Shown in pieces: positions 55,539-63,946 of a stretch of DNA of 64,000 bases. This stretch comes from Paucimonas sp. (lineage in GTDB: Bacteria > Pseudomonadota > Gammaproteobacteria > Pseudomonadales > Pseudomonadaceae), in assembly GCA_031253995.1 (NCBI GenBank), contig JAIRVG010000038.1:53013-117012 (forward strand). The letters are read 5' to 3'. The position numbers and the translations under genes were made by a program. The notes under the pieces are model-generated. The model was not told the origin of the DNA and ran no database searches. It was given only the letters and a program-made list of their open reading frames with translations. The first letter of the stretch is position 1; the number at the start of each line of letters is the position of its first letter.

Positions 55539-56321
55539 ATGACCCGCGACCTCCCACGCTGGCCGCTGCGCCTGGTGTCACTGCTGGCCTGCCTGCTGTT
55601 CTGGCAGGTGGCGGCCAGCCAGAAGCTGGACCTTGGCCTGTTCACGTTCACCTATGTGCCCACGCCGAGCGCCGTGTTCGAGGCCGCCTGGCAGTTGCTG
55701 GCCTCCAATGCCTTGCTGGCGCATCTGTCCAGCAGCCTGGCGCGGGTATTCGCCGGCTACCTGGCCGCCGCTGTGCTGGGGGTGGCGCTGGGCCTTCTGA
55801 TCGGTCGCTCGAAGTGGGCCGAGGACGCCCTGCTACCGCCCCTGGAAGTGTTGCGACCGATCCCGGCGGTGGCCTGGATCCCGCTGGCGATCCTGATGTT
55901 TCCGTCGTCGGAGCTGTCGATGGTGTTCATCACCTTCACTGGCGCGCTGTTCCCCATCCTGCTCAATACCGTGCACGGCGCCGAGGCCGTCGACCCGCGC
56001 CTGGTGGCTTCGGCGCGCAGCCTGGGCGCCGGGCGCGGGGCGATCCTGCGTGAGGTGGTGTTGCCCGGCGCGCTGCCGAGCATCGTCACGGGATTGGCCA
56101 TCGGCATGGGCACTTCGTGGTTCTGCCTGGTCACCGCCGAGATGATCTCCGGGCAGTTCGGCATCGGTTACTACACCTGGGAGTCCTACACCCTGCAGAA
56201 CTACCCGGACATCATCGTCGGCATGCTGCTGATCGGCGTGCTGGGCATGGGCAGCAGCACCCTGGTCAAGCGCTTGGGCGCGCTGGCCACTCCCTGGTAC
56301 CGGGCACGGAGGACGGCTTGA
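55539..56321 (+). CDS. ABC permease, SsuC/TauC type
   Basis: A 260-residue inner-membrane permease with about six TM helices. The EAA loop is AEAVDPRLVASARSLGAGRGAILREV and the C-terminal part ends FLVTAEMISGQFGIGYYTW-like, both usual for the NitT/TauT group (importers of nitrate, sulfonates and thiamine precursors). It is adjacent to the binding-protein gene (nine bases) and touches the ATPase gene by one base (TGATG). The substrate follows that of the binding protein. Confidence 0.92.
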   Translation: MTRDLPRWPLRLVSLLACLLFWQVAASQKLDLGLFTFTYVPTPSAVFEAAWQLLASNALLAHLSSSLARVFAGYLAAAVLGVALGLLIGRSKWAEDALLPPLEVLRPIPAVAWIPLAILMFPSSELSMVFITFTGALFPILLNTVHGAEAVDPRLVASARSLGAGRGAILREVVLPGALPSIVTGLAIGMGTSWFCLVTAEMISGQFGIGYYTWESYTLQNYPDIIVGMLLIGVLGMGSSTLVKRLGALATPWYRARRTA

Positions 56322-57178
56322 TGAACAGCTATCGACAGGCGCCGGAGCCGGGGCGCATCGAGGCGCGTGGCGTGTCGATCCGCCTGGGGCAGGGGCGCGA
56401 TGCCTTCGAGGCGGTACAAACCCTGGACTTTGCCATCGCCCCTGGCGAGTTCGTGTGCATCCTCGGGCCCTCTGGCTGTGGCAAATCGACTTTGCTCGGT
56501 GCCTTGGCCGGCCACCTGACACCCAGTAGCGGGCGGCTCGAGGTGGATGGCCAGGTGGTCCAAGGCCCCTCGCCACAGCGGGGCATGGTGTTCCAGCACC
56601 ACACCCTGCTGCCCTGGCGCAGCGTGCTCGACAACGTCGCCTTCGGGCTGAAGATGCAGGGCGTGGGCAAGGCCGAACGCCAGCGCCGCGCTCAGGAGAT
56701 GCTGCAACGGGTAGGGCTCGGCGATTTTGCCGAGCGCTGGCCGAGCCAACTCTCCGGCGGCATGCAGCAACGCGCCGAGATCGCCCGGGTGCTGATCAAC
56801 CGCCCACATCTACTGCTGATGGACGAACCTTTCGGTGCCCTCGACGCCCAGACCCGCTCACGCATGCAGGAGCTGTTGCTGGAAATCTGGAGCGGCATCC
56901 GCACCACGGTGGTGTTCGTTACCCATGACATCGACGAGGCGTTGTTCCTCGCCGATCGCATCTTGGTGATGAGCCCGCGTCCTGGACGTTTCATCGAGGA
57001 CCTGCCACTGAGCTTCCCGCGGCCACGTCGCGCAAGCCTTTTGACCAGCCCGGAATTCACCCACCTCAAGCGTCATTGCCTGGCGCTGCTGCGCCACGAA
57101 GAAGGCCGCGAACTGCCGCGCCTGACCCCGCTGGGCTTGCCCGGCTCCGATCATCCACCGCTGCGGATTGCCCTATGA
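56321..57178 (+). CDS. ABC ATPase, SsuB/TauB type
   Basis: A 285-residue ATPase. Walker A is LGPSGCGKSTLL, Q-loop MVFQHHTLLPWR, signature LSGGMQQRAEIARVLI and Walker B LLLMDEPFGALDAQTR; the H-loop is FVTHDIDEALFLAD. The Q-loop 'HHTLLPW' and overall size are those of NitT/TauT-type importers. The C-terminal extension (about 255-285) is Arg/His-rich. It overlaps the HEAT-repeat gene by four bases (ATGA). Confidence 0.92.
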   Translation: MNSYRQAPEPGRIEARGVSIRLGQGRDAFEAVQTLDFAIAPGEFVCILGPSGCGKSTLLGALAGHLTPSSGRLEVDGQVVQGPSPQRGMVFQHHTLLPWRSVLDNVAFGLKMQGVGKAERQRRAQEMLQRVGLGDFAERWPSQLSGGMQQRAEIARVLINRPHLLLMDEPFGALDAQTRSRMQELLLEIWSGIRTTVVFVTHDIDEALFLADRILVMSPRPGRFIEDLPLSFPRPRRASLLTSPEFTHLKRHCLALLRHEEGRELPRLTPLGLPGSDHPPLRIAL

Positions 57179-58140
57179 ACGAACGAATCACCGAAAACCC
57201 CGACATCCTCCCGTTGCTGCCACGCCTGGCGGATGCCGATGCTGGTGTGCGGCGCATCGCACTGATCGAACTGGCTGACCTGGAAGATCCGGACGGCCTG
57301 CCCTGGCTGACCGATGCCGTGTTGGTCGACCCCCATGCCGACGTCCGCGCCGAAGCCGCGCGCCTCTTGGAGGCCTGGGAAGAGCCTGAAGTGGTGCAGG
57401 CATTGTGCGCGGCTCTGGCCGATGCCGCCGAGCCGGTGCGCTTGGCGGCGGCCCAGAGCTTGAGCGAGCTCAAGTCCCTGGAGGCGGGAGCGCTCATCCT
57501 GCCGTGGGCCAGCCATGCCGATGCGTTCGTGCGCGCCAGTGCCTTGCGGGCATTGCGCGAACTGCGCCTGGATGACGCCGCCGGCCCTGCGCTGCTGGCC
57601 CTCGATGACCAGGACGCCTCGGTACGCCGGGAGGCCGTGGGCATTCTGGGCTGGCTCAAGCATGCCCCTGCCTTGCCGGCGCTGGCGCGGTTGGCTGGGG
57701 AGGAGACGGACACCGAGGTCCGCCGCGCCGCCATTGGTGCCTTGGGCCTGGCCCGCGATGCAAGTGTGCTGCCCGCGTTGTTCGCCGCCCTGGCGGACGA
57801 GGCCTGGCAAGTGCGCGAGGAGGCCGCCACCACACTCGGCAAGGTGGGCCTGGACGATGCCGGGCCTGCATTGGTCGCGGCCCTGGAGGACAGCTACTGG
57901 CAGGTGCGTCTGCGTGCGGCGCGAGCGTTGGGTCGCCTGCGCCATGGCGAGGCGTTGGAGGCCCTGGCCCGCTTGCTCGGCCATGCCATCGCCAACCTGC
58001 GCAAGGAAGCGGCGCTGGCCTTGGGGGAACTGGGCCAGGCCCGGGCGTTGCCAGCGCTGCAGGCCGCCGAGGCCGATGGCGACCCCGAGGTGCGCAAGGC
58101 CGTGCGCATTGCCTTGGCGCAACTGCAGGGGGCGGCGTGA
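57175..58140 (+). CDS. HEAT-repeat (PBS-lyase-like) protein
   Basis: A 321-residue soluble protein built of about ten HEAT repeats of 31 residues (e.g. DPHADVRAEAARLLEAWEEP, DEAWQVREEAATTLGKVGLD, DSYWQVRLRAARALGRLRHG). The repeats have the VR-AA-L-G pattern of the PBS-lyase/CpcE type, used as docking scaffolds. It is strongly acidic at the N-terminus. It is flanked by the ATPase and DUF971 genes with overlapping ends, so it belongs to the same pathway. A maturation-scaffold role for the flavoprotein or ferredoxin is inferred. Confidence 0.88.
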   Translation: MNERITENPDILPLLPRLADADAGVRRIALIELADLEDPDGLPWLTDAVLVDPHADVRAEAARLLEAWEEPEVVQALCAALADAAEPVRLAAAQSLSELKSLEAGALILPWASHADAFVRASALRALRELRLDDAAGPALLALDDQDASVRREAVGILGWLKHAPALPALARLAGEETDTEVRRAAIGALGLARDASVLPALFAALADEAWQVREEAATTLGKVGLDDAGPALVAALEDSYWQVRLRAARALGRLRHGEALEALARLLGHAIANLRKEAALALGELGQARALPALQAAEADGDPEVRKAVRIALAQLQGAA

Positions 58141-58415
58141 TGAGCGCGCCCCAGGCACTGCGCAACCTGCGTGGGCAAGGTGAATTGGCCGTGCAGTGGC
58201 CCGATGGGTTGCAGACAGTCAGCCATGCCCGCCTGCGTGGCGCCTGCCCCTGCTCGCAATGTCGCGCGGCGAAGCTGCGCGGTGGCATCGCCGTGGTGCG
58301 CGAAGATGTGCGGGTGGAGCGGATCGAGGTGCAGGGCTATGGGGTGCAGTTGGTGTTCAACGATGGGCATGAGCGGGGCATCTACCCGTGGGCCTATCTG
58401 CGGGACCTAGGATGA
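58140..58415 (+). CDS. DUF971 family protein
   Basis: A 91-residue single DUF971 domain: LRNLRGQGELAVQWPDGLQT, LRGACPCSQCR with three cysteines, and a C-terminal DGHERGIYPWAYLRDLG. DUF971 occurs in the Fe-S assembly factor Mrp/ApbC and in carnitine-synthesis dioxygenases, so an Fe-S or metal-linked role is plausible. The start overlaps the HEAT gene stop (TGATG); the GTG three bases earlier is an alternative. It is last in the operon. Confidence 0.88.
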   Translation: MSAPQALRNLRGQGELAVQWPDGLQTVSHARLRGACPCSQCRAAKLRGGIAVVREDVRVERIEVQGYGVQLVFNDGHERGIYPWAYLRDLG

Positions 58416-58480
58416 GGCTGCGGCCCAGTCGCGGGAAAATCCGCACCTGGCTCTGCGGTGCTTTCAACAAGACCGCTATA

Positions 58481-58512
58481 CCTGTGGGAGCGGGTTCACC
58501 CGCGAACAAGCC
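58481..58512. repeat. REP element
   Basis: cctgtgggagcgggttcacc cgcgaacaagcc is a REP unit between the DUF971 gene and the convergent atsC gene. Fragments of a second palindrome (gtcgcgggaaaatccgcacc, about 58429-58449) lie nearby, completing a pair. Confidence 0.8.
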
Positions 58513-58517
58513 CTGAC

Positions 58518-59381
58518 TCACAACGCGATCAGTTCCGGCCGCAACCCTTCCACCCGCGCTGCCGGTGGTCTCAGGTAACCGCCATCGCCCGTGATCTGAT
58601 GCAGCACCTTCTCGCGTAGCTGATGCAGCGCCACGCCAGTGCGCTGGCGCGGATGCGGCAGGTCGATGTCCACCACTGACTTGATCCGCCCCGGGCGCGG
58701 CTCCAGCACCACCACCCGGTCAGCCAGGTACGTCGCCTCCTCGGCATCATGGGTGACCAGCAAGGTAGTGATACCCGAGCGCTCGCGAATGGCCAGCAAC
58801 TCATCCTGCAATTGCTGGCGGGTGAGGGCATCGAGGGCGCCGAAGGGTTCATCCAGCAACAGGATGCGGGGGCTGGCGACCAACCCACGAGCGATTGCCA
58901 CGCGCTGGGCCATGCCGCCGGAAAGCTGGTGCGGGTAGGCCGACTCGAACCCCGCCAGCCCCACCAGTTGCACGAACTCATGGACCCGGCGCGCCCGCTC
59001 GCCCTGGGTGAGCGGCTCGTTGACCAGGCCCAGGGCGATGTTCTGCTGCACCGTCAACCACGGGAACAGCCGGTGCTCCTGGAACACGATGCCCCGTTCG
59101 CCACCGATGCCACTGACCGGCTGGCCATCGACGCGGATGCTGCCGCTGTAGTCGGTGTCCAGCCCCACCAGCAGGCGTAGCAGGGTGGACTTGCCGCAAC
59201 CGGAGGCGCCGACGATCGCGATGAACTCGCCCTCGTTGATCGCCAGGTTGAAGTGGTGGATGGCCTCGAACGGCTGGCCATCGACACTGAAGACTTTGCC
59301 GACGCCGTCGAAGCTGACCAGCGGCGGCGTGGTGTCGGGTTGGTTGGCCGCGTGCAGGGCCGAAGTGTTGAAAGCGTTCAT
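58518..59381 (-). CDS. atsC: Sulfate-ester ABC transporter ATPase AtsC
   Basis: A 287-residue SsuB-like ATPase. Walker A is VGASGCGKSTLL, Q-loop IVFQEHRLFPW, signature LSGGMAQRVAIARGLV and Walker B ILLLDEPFGALDALTR; the H-loop is LVTHDAEEATYLAD. It overlaps the atsB stop by four bases, so the two are coupled. The name is given because the divergent atsR-atsK pair is recognised next door. It energises uptake of alkyl sulfate esters through AtsB. Confidence 0.85.
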   Translation of the reverse strand: MNAFNTSALHAANQPDTTPPLVSFDGVGKVFSVDGQPFEAIHHFNLAINEGEFIAIVGASGCGKSTLLRLLVGLDTDYSGSIRVDGQPVSGIGGERGIVFQEHRLFPWLTVQQNIALGLVNEPLTQGERARRVHEFVQLVGLAGFESAYPHQLSGGMAQRVAIARGLVASPRILLLDEPFGALDALTRQQLQDELLAIRERSGITTLLVTHDAEEATYLADRVVVLEPRPGRIKSVVDIDLPHPRQRTGVALHQLREKVLHQITGDGGYLRPPAARVEGLRPELIAL

Positions 59382-60970
59382 GCGGTTCTCCAGCGCGTGG
59401 CGCGCGATTCGAGGCGTTGTCCAAGGGTGCCCAGCAGGGCGCCGACCAAGCCGATCAAGACCATGGCCGCCATGACCTGGTCCATGCGAAACAGTTGCTG
59501 CGCGCCGAGCATCAGACTGGCGATGCCGCCATCGGAAGGCATGAAGTACTCGGCGCCGATCGTGCCCAGCCAGGCGTAGATCAGCGACAGGCGCAGGCCG
59601 GCGAAGATCGTCGGCGCCGCCCCGGGCAGCACCAGCAGGCGCAGGCGTCGTGGCAGGTTCAGGCGCAGGGCGCGGGCCGCCTCGCCCAGTTGTGGCGAGA
59701 GGCTGGCGATACCGCGCTGGGTGGCGATCAACAGCGGGAAGAACGCCGCCAGGCCCACGAACACGGCCTTGGCCCCTTCGCCCAGGCCGAACCAGGCCGT
59801 GAGCAGCGGCACCCAGGCGAACAGCGCCACCTGGCGCAGCGCTGACAGGCTTGGCCCGAGCAGGCGTTCGGCCGGTTGCGACAGGCCCAGCAGGACACCC
59901 AGGGCAAAGCCCGCGCCGCCGCCGAACAACAGGCCGACGAGGGTGCGCTGCAGGCTCAGGTAGAGGGCCTCCGGCAGCGAACCATCCGCCAGCCCCGCCA
60001 GCAGGCTGCGCAGGACTGCCAGCGGTGAGGTGAGAATGTTGCCGTCGACCCAACCGAAGCTGTTGGCGGCCTGCCACAACGCCAGCAGCGCGACTGGCAG
60101 CAACAGGCCCTGCCAGCCGGCTGCGGGGGCGCTGCGTTGCTGTTCACCGGTGGCCGGCTGTGGCCAGTACAGCAGGCGCCGCTCCAGTGCCGAGAAGCCT
60201 CGGTCCATGAAGGCGCCGACCAGACCGATCAGCAGGATGCACAGGAACACCAGATCGAGCATGAACAGTTGCCGTCCCCAGACCATCAGGTAGCCGATCC
60301 CTTCGCTGGAGGCCAGCAGCTCCACGGCCAGCAGTGAGGTCCAGCCCGTGGCCAGGGCCAGGCGTACACCGGCGAGGAACGCCGGCAGGGCGGCGGGCAG
60401 CAGCAGACGCACGAACAGCAGATGCGCCGGCAAGCGCAGTGCGGCGGCGGCCTCGCGCAGCTTGGGCTGGGCGTCGCGTACGCCGACCAGGGTATGCAGG
60501 GCCACCGGCACGATCACCGCCTTGATCAGCACCACCAGCTTGAGCATTTCACCGATGCCGAAGAACAGCATGAACAGCGGGATCCACGCCAACGTGGGAA
60601 TCTGCGCCAGGCCCACGAACGTCGGTAGCACCCAGGTCTGCGCCCGACGTGAGGCGCCCAGCCAGGTACCCAATAACAGGCCACTGGCGATGCCGGCGAA
60701 CAGGCCGAGCAGCAGGCGTTGCAGACTTATCCACAGGTGGTTCCAGAGCTCACCGGAGCCGAACTCCAGCGCGCTCTGCCAGACCACCTCAGGGGCCGGG
60801 AGGATCTGCTCGCTCATCCAGTGACCACGGCTGGCCAGCACCCATAAAGTCGCTACCCCCAACGGCACCCACCATGGCAGCAGAGAGGTGTAGGAGCGGT
60901 CTTGCCTCGCGAAAGGGGCGCGTAGCGGCCCAAGAAGGCGTTGCCCACGTTTGCTCAAAACCTCGCTCAT
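59378..60970 (-). CDS. atsB: Double-length ABC permease AtsB
   Basis: A 530-residue protein made of two SsuC-like permease domains in tandem: about 30-265 (EAA loop RDAQPKLREAAAALRLPAHL) and about 285-520 (EAA loop ASLSPQLGEAARALRLNLPR). There are about 12 TM helices; a Pro/Gln linker (YWPQPATGEQQRS) joins the halves. One chain may therefore serve as the whole permease dimer. The N-terminal 25 residues are encoded partly by a REP-like sequence. Start at 60970 (site agaggtg); later in-frame starts would lose TM1. Confidence 0.87.
   Translation of the reverse strand: MSEVLSKRGQRLLGPLRAPFARQDRSYTSLLPWWVPLGVATLWVLASRGHWMSEQILPAPEVVWQSALEFGSGELWNHLWISLQRLLLGLFAGIASGLLLGTWLGASRRAQTWVLPTFVGLAQIPTLAWIPLFMLFFGIGEMLKLVVLIKAVIVPVALHTLVGVRDAQPKLREAAAALRLPAHLLFVRLLLPAALPAFLAGVRLALATGWTSLLAVELLASSEGIGYLMVWGRQLFMLDLVFLCILLIGLVGAFMDRGFSALERRLLYWPQPATGEQQRSAPAAGWQGLLLPVALLALWQAANSFGWVDGNILTSPLAVLRSLLAGLADGSLPEALYLSLQRTLVGLLFGGGAGFALGVLLGLSQPAERLLGPSLSALRQVALFAWVPLLTAWFGLGEGAKAVFVGLAAFFPLLIATQRGIASLSPQLGEAARALRLNLPRRLRLLVLPGAAPTIFAGLRLSLIYAWLGTIGAEYFMPSDGGIASLMLGAQQLFRMDQVMAAMVLIGLVGALLGTLGQRLESRATRWRTA
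60889..60920. repeat. REP-like sequence inside the atsB 5' coding region
   Basis: tgtaggagcggtcttgcctc gcgaaaggggcg matches the 'taggagcgg..tt..ccgcgaa' layout of pseudomonad REPs, but lies within atsB codons about 17-27 on the minus strand, encoding the segment RAPFARQDRSYT. Coding REP elements are uncommon. Confidence 0.55.
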
Positions 60971-61269
60971 CCCGGCACCTCTCGAATCGTTCCTTGTTTA
61001 TGCGTTTATGGAATTAAAAATTCACAAATTCGCTAATCAAGGGATAAGAGCATGTATCCGAGACGCCATGAAAGTCCCCTGCCGTTGCGTTTTCCTCATA
61101 TTTTCCATGCGGTTTTCGCAAGTCGCCCGCAAGCGCGCGTGCTGCCTGGTTTATGTCTTTTGGTTACTAAAAAATGAAGTTTTGGTCTTTGTAGGTTCTA
61201 ACCTGGCCGGCCTAGCTTCTGGCCAAAGCGCCGGCCATCGCCGGTGGCAGCCTGCCAAGGAGCCTTGTC
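60971..61269. promoter_or_regulatory. atsB/atsR divergent promoter region
   Basis: A 299-base gap, clearly more AT-rich than its surroundings (gaattaaaaattc at about 61011-61023 is a short dyad). It must drive both atsBC and atsRK. Sulfur-starvation control through CysB/LysR-type regulators is known for such genes; I cannot place a binding site with confidence. No gene is seen here. Confidence 0.5.
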
Positions 61270-62322
61270 ATGAAAACCCCTTTCCGACGTTTGTTCAGTG
61301 CGTTCGCCTCGCCGCTGCTGGCTGGCCTGCTGGGGGCCAGCGCGCTGAGCGCCCAGGCGGACGAGCTCCAGAGCATCCGCATCGCGGTGCCGGACCTGAG
61401 TGCCGGCAGCCAGCCCAGCGCGGGCGGGGTGGTGGATGTGCTGCGCAGCCAGCAGCTGCTGGAGCAGGAGTTTGCCAAGGACGGCATCCGCATCGACTGG
61501 CGCTTCTTCAAAGGCGCCGGGCCTGTGATCAACGAAGCCCTGGCCAACGGCCAGGCCGACTTCGCCTACCTGGGTGACTTGGCCGCGATCATCGGCAAGG
61601 CCAATGGCCTGGACACCCGGGTGTTGTCTGCCGGGGTACGCGGCGTGAAGAGCTACCTGGCCGTGGTTCCGGGTTCGGGCATCCACAGCCTGCAGGATCT
61701 GAAGGGCAAACGCGTGGCCGTGTTCCGCGGTACTGCCAACCAGCTGTCGTTCGCCAGCGCCCTGGCCAGCCAAGGGCTGTCCGAGCGCGACCTAAAGATC
61801 ATCAATTTGGATTTCAACGCCGCCAATGCGGCGATCGCGGCCAAGCAGATCGACGCCACCTGGGGGCTTTCGACCCTGTTGTCCCTGCGTGAGCGCGGGC
61901 TGGTCGAGCTGCCGGTGAACTCCCGTGACCTCAAGGGCGCGGGCAGTACCCAGGCGGTGCTGCTGGGCACCGGGGCCTTCATCGACCAGCACCCGGACTT
62001 GGTGGCGCGCCTGGTCAAGGCCCAGCAGCAGGCAGTGAAGTGGCTGCGCAATGAAAGCAACCGCAAGGCCTATGTGGACTTGGTCGCCAGCACCGCGAAC
62101 TACCCTCGGGTGATCCTCGAAGGCGATCTGGCCCAGGAGAACCTCGCCCATTACTTCGACCCACGCCTGGACGCCGAATTTGTCGGCCTGCTGCAGCAGG
62201 GTGTGGACCTGGCCGCCAAGGAACGCCTGATCCGCCGTGGCTTCCAGGTCAGCGACTGGATCGAGCCGCGTTTTCTCGATGCCGCCCTACAGCAGGACCA
62301 GGCCGTCCAGGCCGCCCGCTGA
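61270..62322 (+). CDS. atsR: Sulfate-ester-binding protein AtsR
   Basis: A 350-residue periplasmic binding protein of the SsuA/TauA type. After a signal peptide (1-33, ...GASALSAQA) comes the alpha/beta fold: IRIAVPDLSAGSQPSAGGVV, GQADFAYLGDLAAIIGKANG, LKGKRVAVFRGTANQLSF. It directly precedes atsK and is divergent from atsBC, an arrangement I recall for the alkylsulfatase genes of P. putida S-313. It should bind alkyl sulfate esters for import by AtsBC. Ribosome site aaggag is close to ideal. Confidence 0.87.
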   Translation: MKTPFRRLFSAFASPLLAGLLGASALSAQADELQSIRIAVPDLSAGSQPSAGGVVDVLRSQQLLEQEFAKDGIRIDWRFFKGAGPVINEALANGQADFAYLGDLAAIIGKANGLDTRVLSAGVRGVKSYLAVVPGSGIHSLQDLKGKRVAVFRGTANQLSFASALASQGLSERDLKIINLDFNAANAAIAAKQIDATWGLSTLLSLRERGLVELPVNSRDLKGAGSTQAVLLGTGAFIDQHPDLVARLVKAQQQAVKWLRNESNRKAYVDLVASTANYPRVILEGDLAQENLAHYFDPRLDAEFVGLLQQGVDLAAKERLIRRGFQVSDWIEPRFLDAALQQDQAVQAAR

Positions 62323-62356
62323 AATCCCTACCCATCCCCATCGCAAGGACACGACC

Positions 62357-63262
62357 ATGAGCAATGCCGCACTGGCCACCGCGCCACAGACCTCAGCCCT
62401 CGACATCCATCCGATCGCCGGGCGCATCGGCGCCGAGATTCGCGGCGTGACGCTGTCCGCCGACCTGGACGCCGCCACCATCGACGCCATCCAGGCGGCC
62501 CTGGTGCAACACAAGGTGATCTTCTTCCGCAGCCAGGCGCACTTGGACGACCAGGGCCAGGAGGCCTTCGCCAAGCGGCTCGGCGAACCGATCGCCCACC
62601 CCACCGTGCCGGTGGTCGACGGCACGAACTACCTGCTGCAACTCGATGGTGCCGAGGGCCAGCGGGCCAATTCCTGGCACACCGACGTGACCTTCGTCGA
62701 CGCCTATCCCAAGGCCTCGATCCTGCGCAGCGTGGTGGCACCAGCCTCCGGTGGCGATACCGTCTGGGCCAACACCGCGGCGGCCTACCAAAGCCTGCCC
62801 GAGCCGCTGCGCGAGCTTGCCGATCAGCTCTGGGCGGTCCACAGCAATGAATACGACTACGCCGGCACCAAGCCGGACGTGGACCCGGCCAAGCTCGAGC
62901 GTTATCGCCAGGTATTTACCTCAACGGTGTACGAAACCGAGCACCCGGTGGTGCGAGTGCATCCGATCAGCGGTGAGCGGGCGTTGCAGCTGGGGCATTT
63001 CGTCAAACGCATCAAAGGTTATTCACAGGCAGACTCGGCGCACCTGTTCAACTTGCTGCAAGGGCATGTGACACGTCTTGAGAACACCGTGCGCTGGCGC
63101 TGGCAGGCCGGTGACGTGGCCATCTGGGACAACCGCGCGACCCAGCATTACGCGGTGGACGACTACGGCACCCAGCCACGCATCGTGCGCCGGGTGACCC
63201 TGGGCGGCGAGGTGCCAGTGGGCGTGGACGGGCAGCAGAGCCGGACCCTGCGCAAAGGCTGA
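62357..63262 (+). CDS. atsK: Alkylsulfatase AtsK (2-oxoglutarate dioxygenase)
   Basis: A 301-residue Fe(II)/2-oxoglutarate oxygenase of the TauD family that oxidatively cleaves alkyl sulfate esters, giving an aldehyde and sulfate for sulfur nutrition. Iron ligands His108, Asp110 (NSWHTDVTF) and His264 (ATQHYAVDD) and 2-oxoglutarate-binding Arg275/Arg279 (PRIVRRV) have the same numbers as in the structurally studied P. putida AtsK, also 301 residues. The start MSNAALATAPQ is set by that length. It follows atsR by 34 bases. Confidence 0.95.
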   Translation: MSNAALATAPQTSALDIHPIAGRIGAEIRGVTLSADLDAATIDAIQAALVQHKVIFFRSQAHLDDQGQEAFAKRLGEPIAHPTVPVVDGTNYLLQLDGAEGQRANSWHTDVTFVDAYPKASILRSVVAPASGGDTVWANTAAAYQSLPEPLRELADQLWAVHSNEYDYAGTKPDVDPAKLERYRQVFTSTVYETEHPVVRVHPISGERALQLGHFVKRIKGYSQADSAHLFNLLQGHVTRLENTVRWRWQAGDVAIWDNRATQHYAVDDYGTQPRIVRRVTLGGEVPVGVDGQQSRTLRKG

Positions 63263-63471
63263 CCCCCTCGGTGTGGCCTGTTGCGGCGCCATCGCGAGGC
63301 CGAATCGTTCGCGAAGATTGAGGTTTGCAAGTCTTGTGGGAGATTCTATGGTGCTGGACAACCTCGAATCGCCTTCGGTTGGTATTCCTTGACACGGCTC
63401 AGCCGTGCAAATACCGCCCAGGCTTCGTCGGTTTCCACCGGAATTGCACTGCTCTCAAGACTTGCGCAATC

Positions 63472-63503
63472 CCTGTGGGAGCGGGTTTACCCGCGAAGAA
63501 GGC
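63472..63503. repeat. REP element
   Basis: cctgtgggagcgggtttacc cgcgaagaaggc is a full REP unit in the gene-poor right end. The gap 63263-63600 otherwise shows only repeat-like fragments (ggcgaagcctgcgatgggct and gcgcagcagcccc, about 63561-63593) and no supported gene. Confidence 0.8.
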
Positions 63504-63601
63504 ACCACAGAACAAGGCCAAGCTTTGACCTGACAATCGGCGCAAACACGTGTAGGCGCTGGCGAAGCCTGCGATGGGCTGCGCAGCAGCCCCGTGGGAT
63601 T

Positions 63602-63787
63602 TCAGGTCGGCAGCACGCCTCGGGCGCGGGAGAGGGTCAGGGCGAGGTCTTCGATCATGTCTTCCAGACCGCCTACGGTGCCTCGGCGGCCTAGCTCGAC
63701 CAACAGCTCGCGGGCAGAGATGCCGTATTTGAGCTCGGCGCGTTTGGCGAACAACAGGAACGGCTTGCGCAGCGGGGGTGAGTTGGG
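63602..63787 (-). pseudogene. Remnant of a 4-hydroxy-2-oxovalerate aldolase
   Basis: A minus-strand frame of about 61 codons ends at TGA (63602-63604) and is closed upstream by another stop at about 63788. Its product includes [20 protein letters not shown] and [20 protein letters not shown], similar to the C-terminus of DmpG/BphI-type aldolases (...[21 protein letters not shown]...). The TIM-barrel catalytic domain is absent, so this is a decayed fragment. It lies just inside an insertion-sequence boundary, suggesting disruption by transposition. Confidence 0.65.
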
Positions 63788-63852
63788 CTTTCAGGTTGTG
63801 TGAATATCCGGTTTGGTGGTGGCGCCACTGGCGCTTTTCGCCTTTACGGCGA

Positions 63853-63880
63853 CCTACTTTTGCTCTTGGGCAAAAGTAGG
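63853..63880. repeat. Perfect 11-bp hairpin before the IS element
   Basis: cctacttttgc and gcaaaagtagg pair perfectly around tcttgg. Together with the preceding 'cgcctttacggcga' it resembles an intergenic repeat common in pseudomonads. It lies 67 bases before the transposase start; whether it belongs to the element is unknown. Confidence 0.6.
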
Positions 63881-63946
63881 CATGGGCCTGTCCCATGACA
63901 ACGGACGCCAAGAAGCGATACTTACATCGCTATCCTGGAGGTTGCC

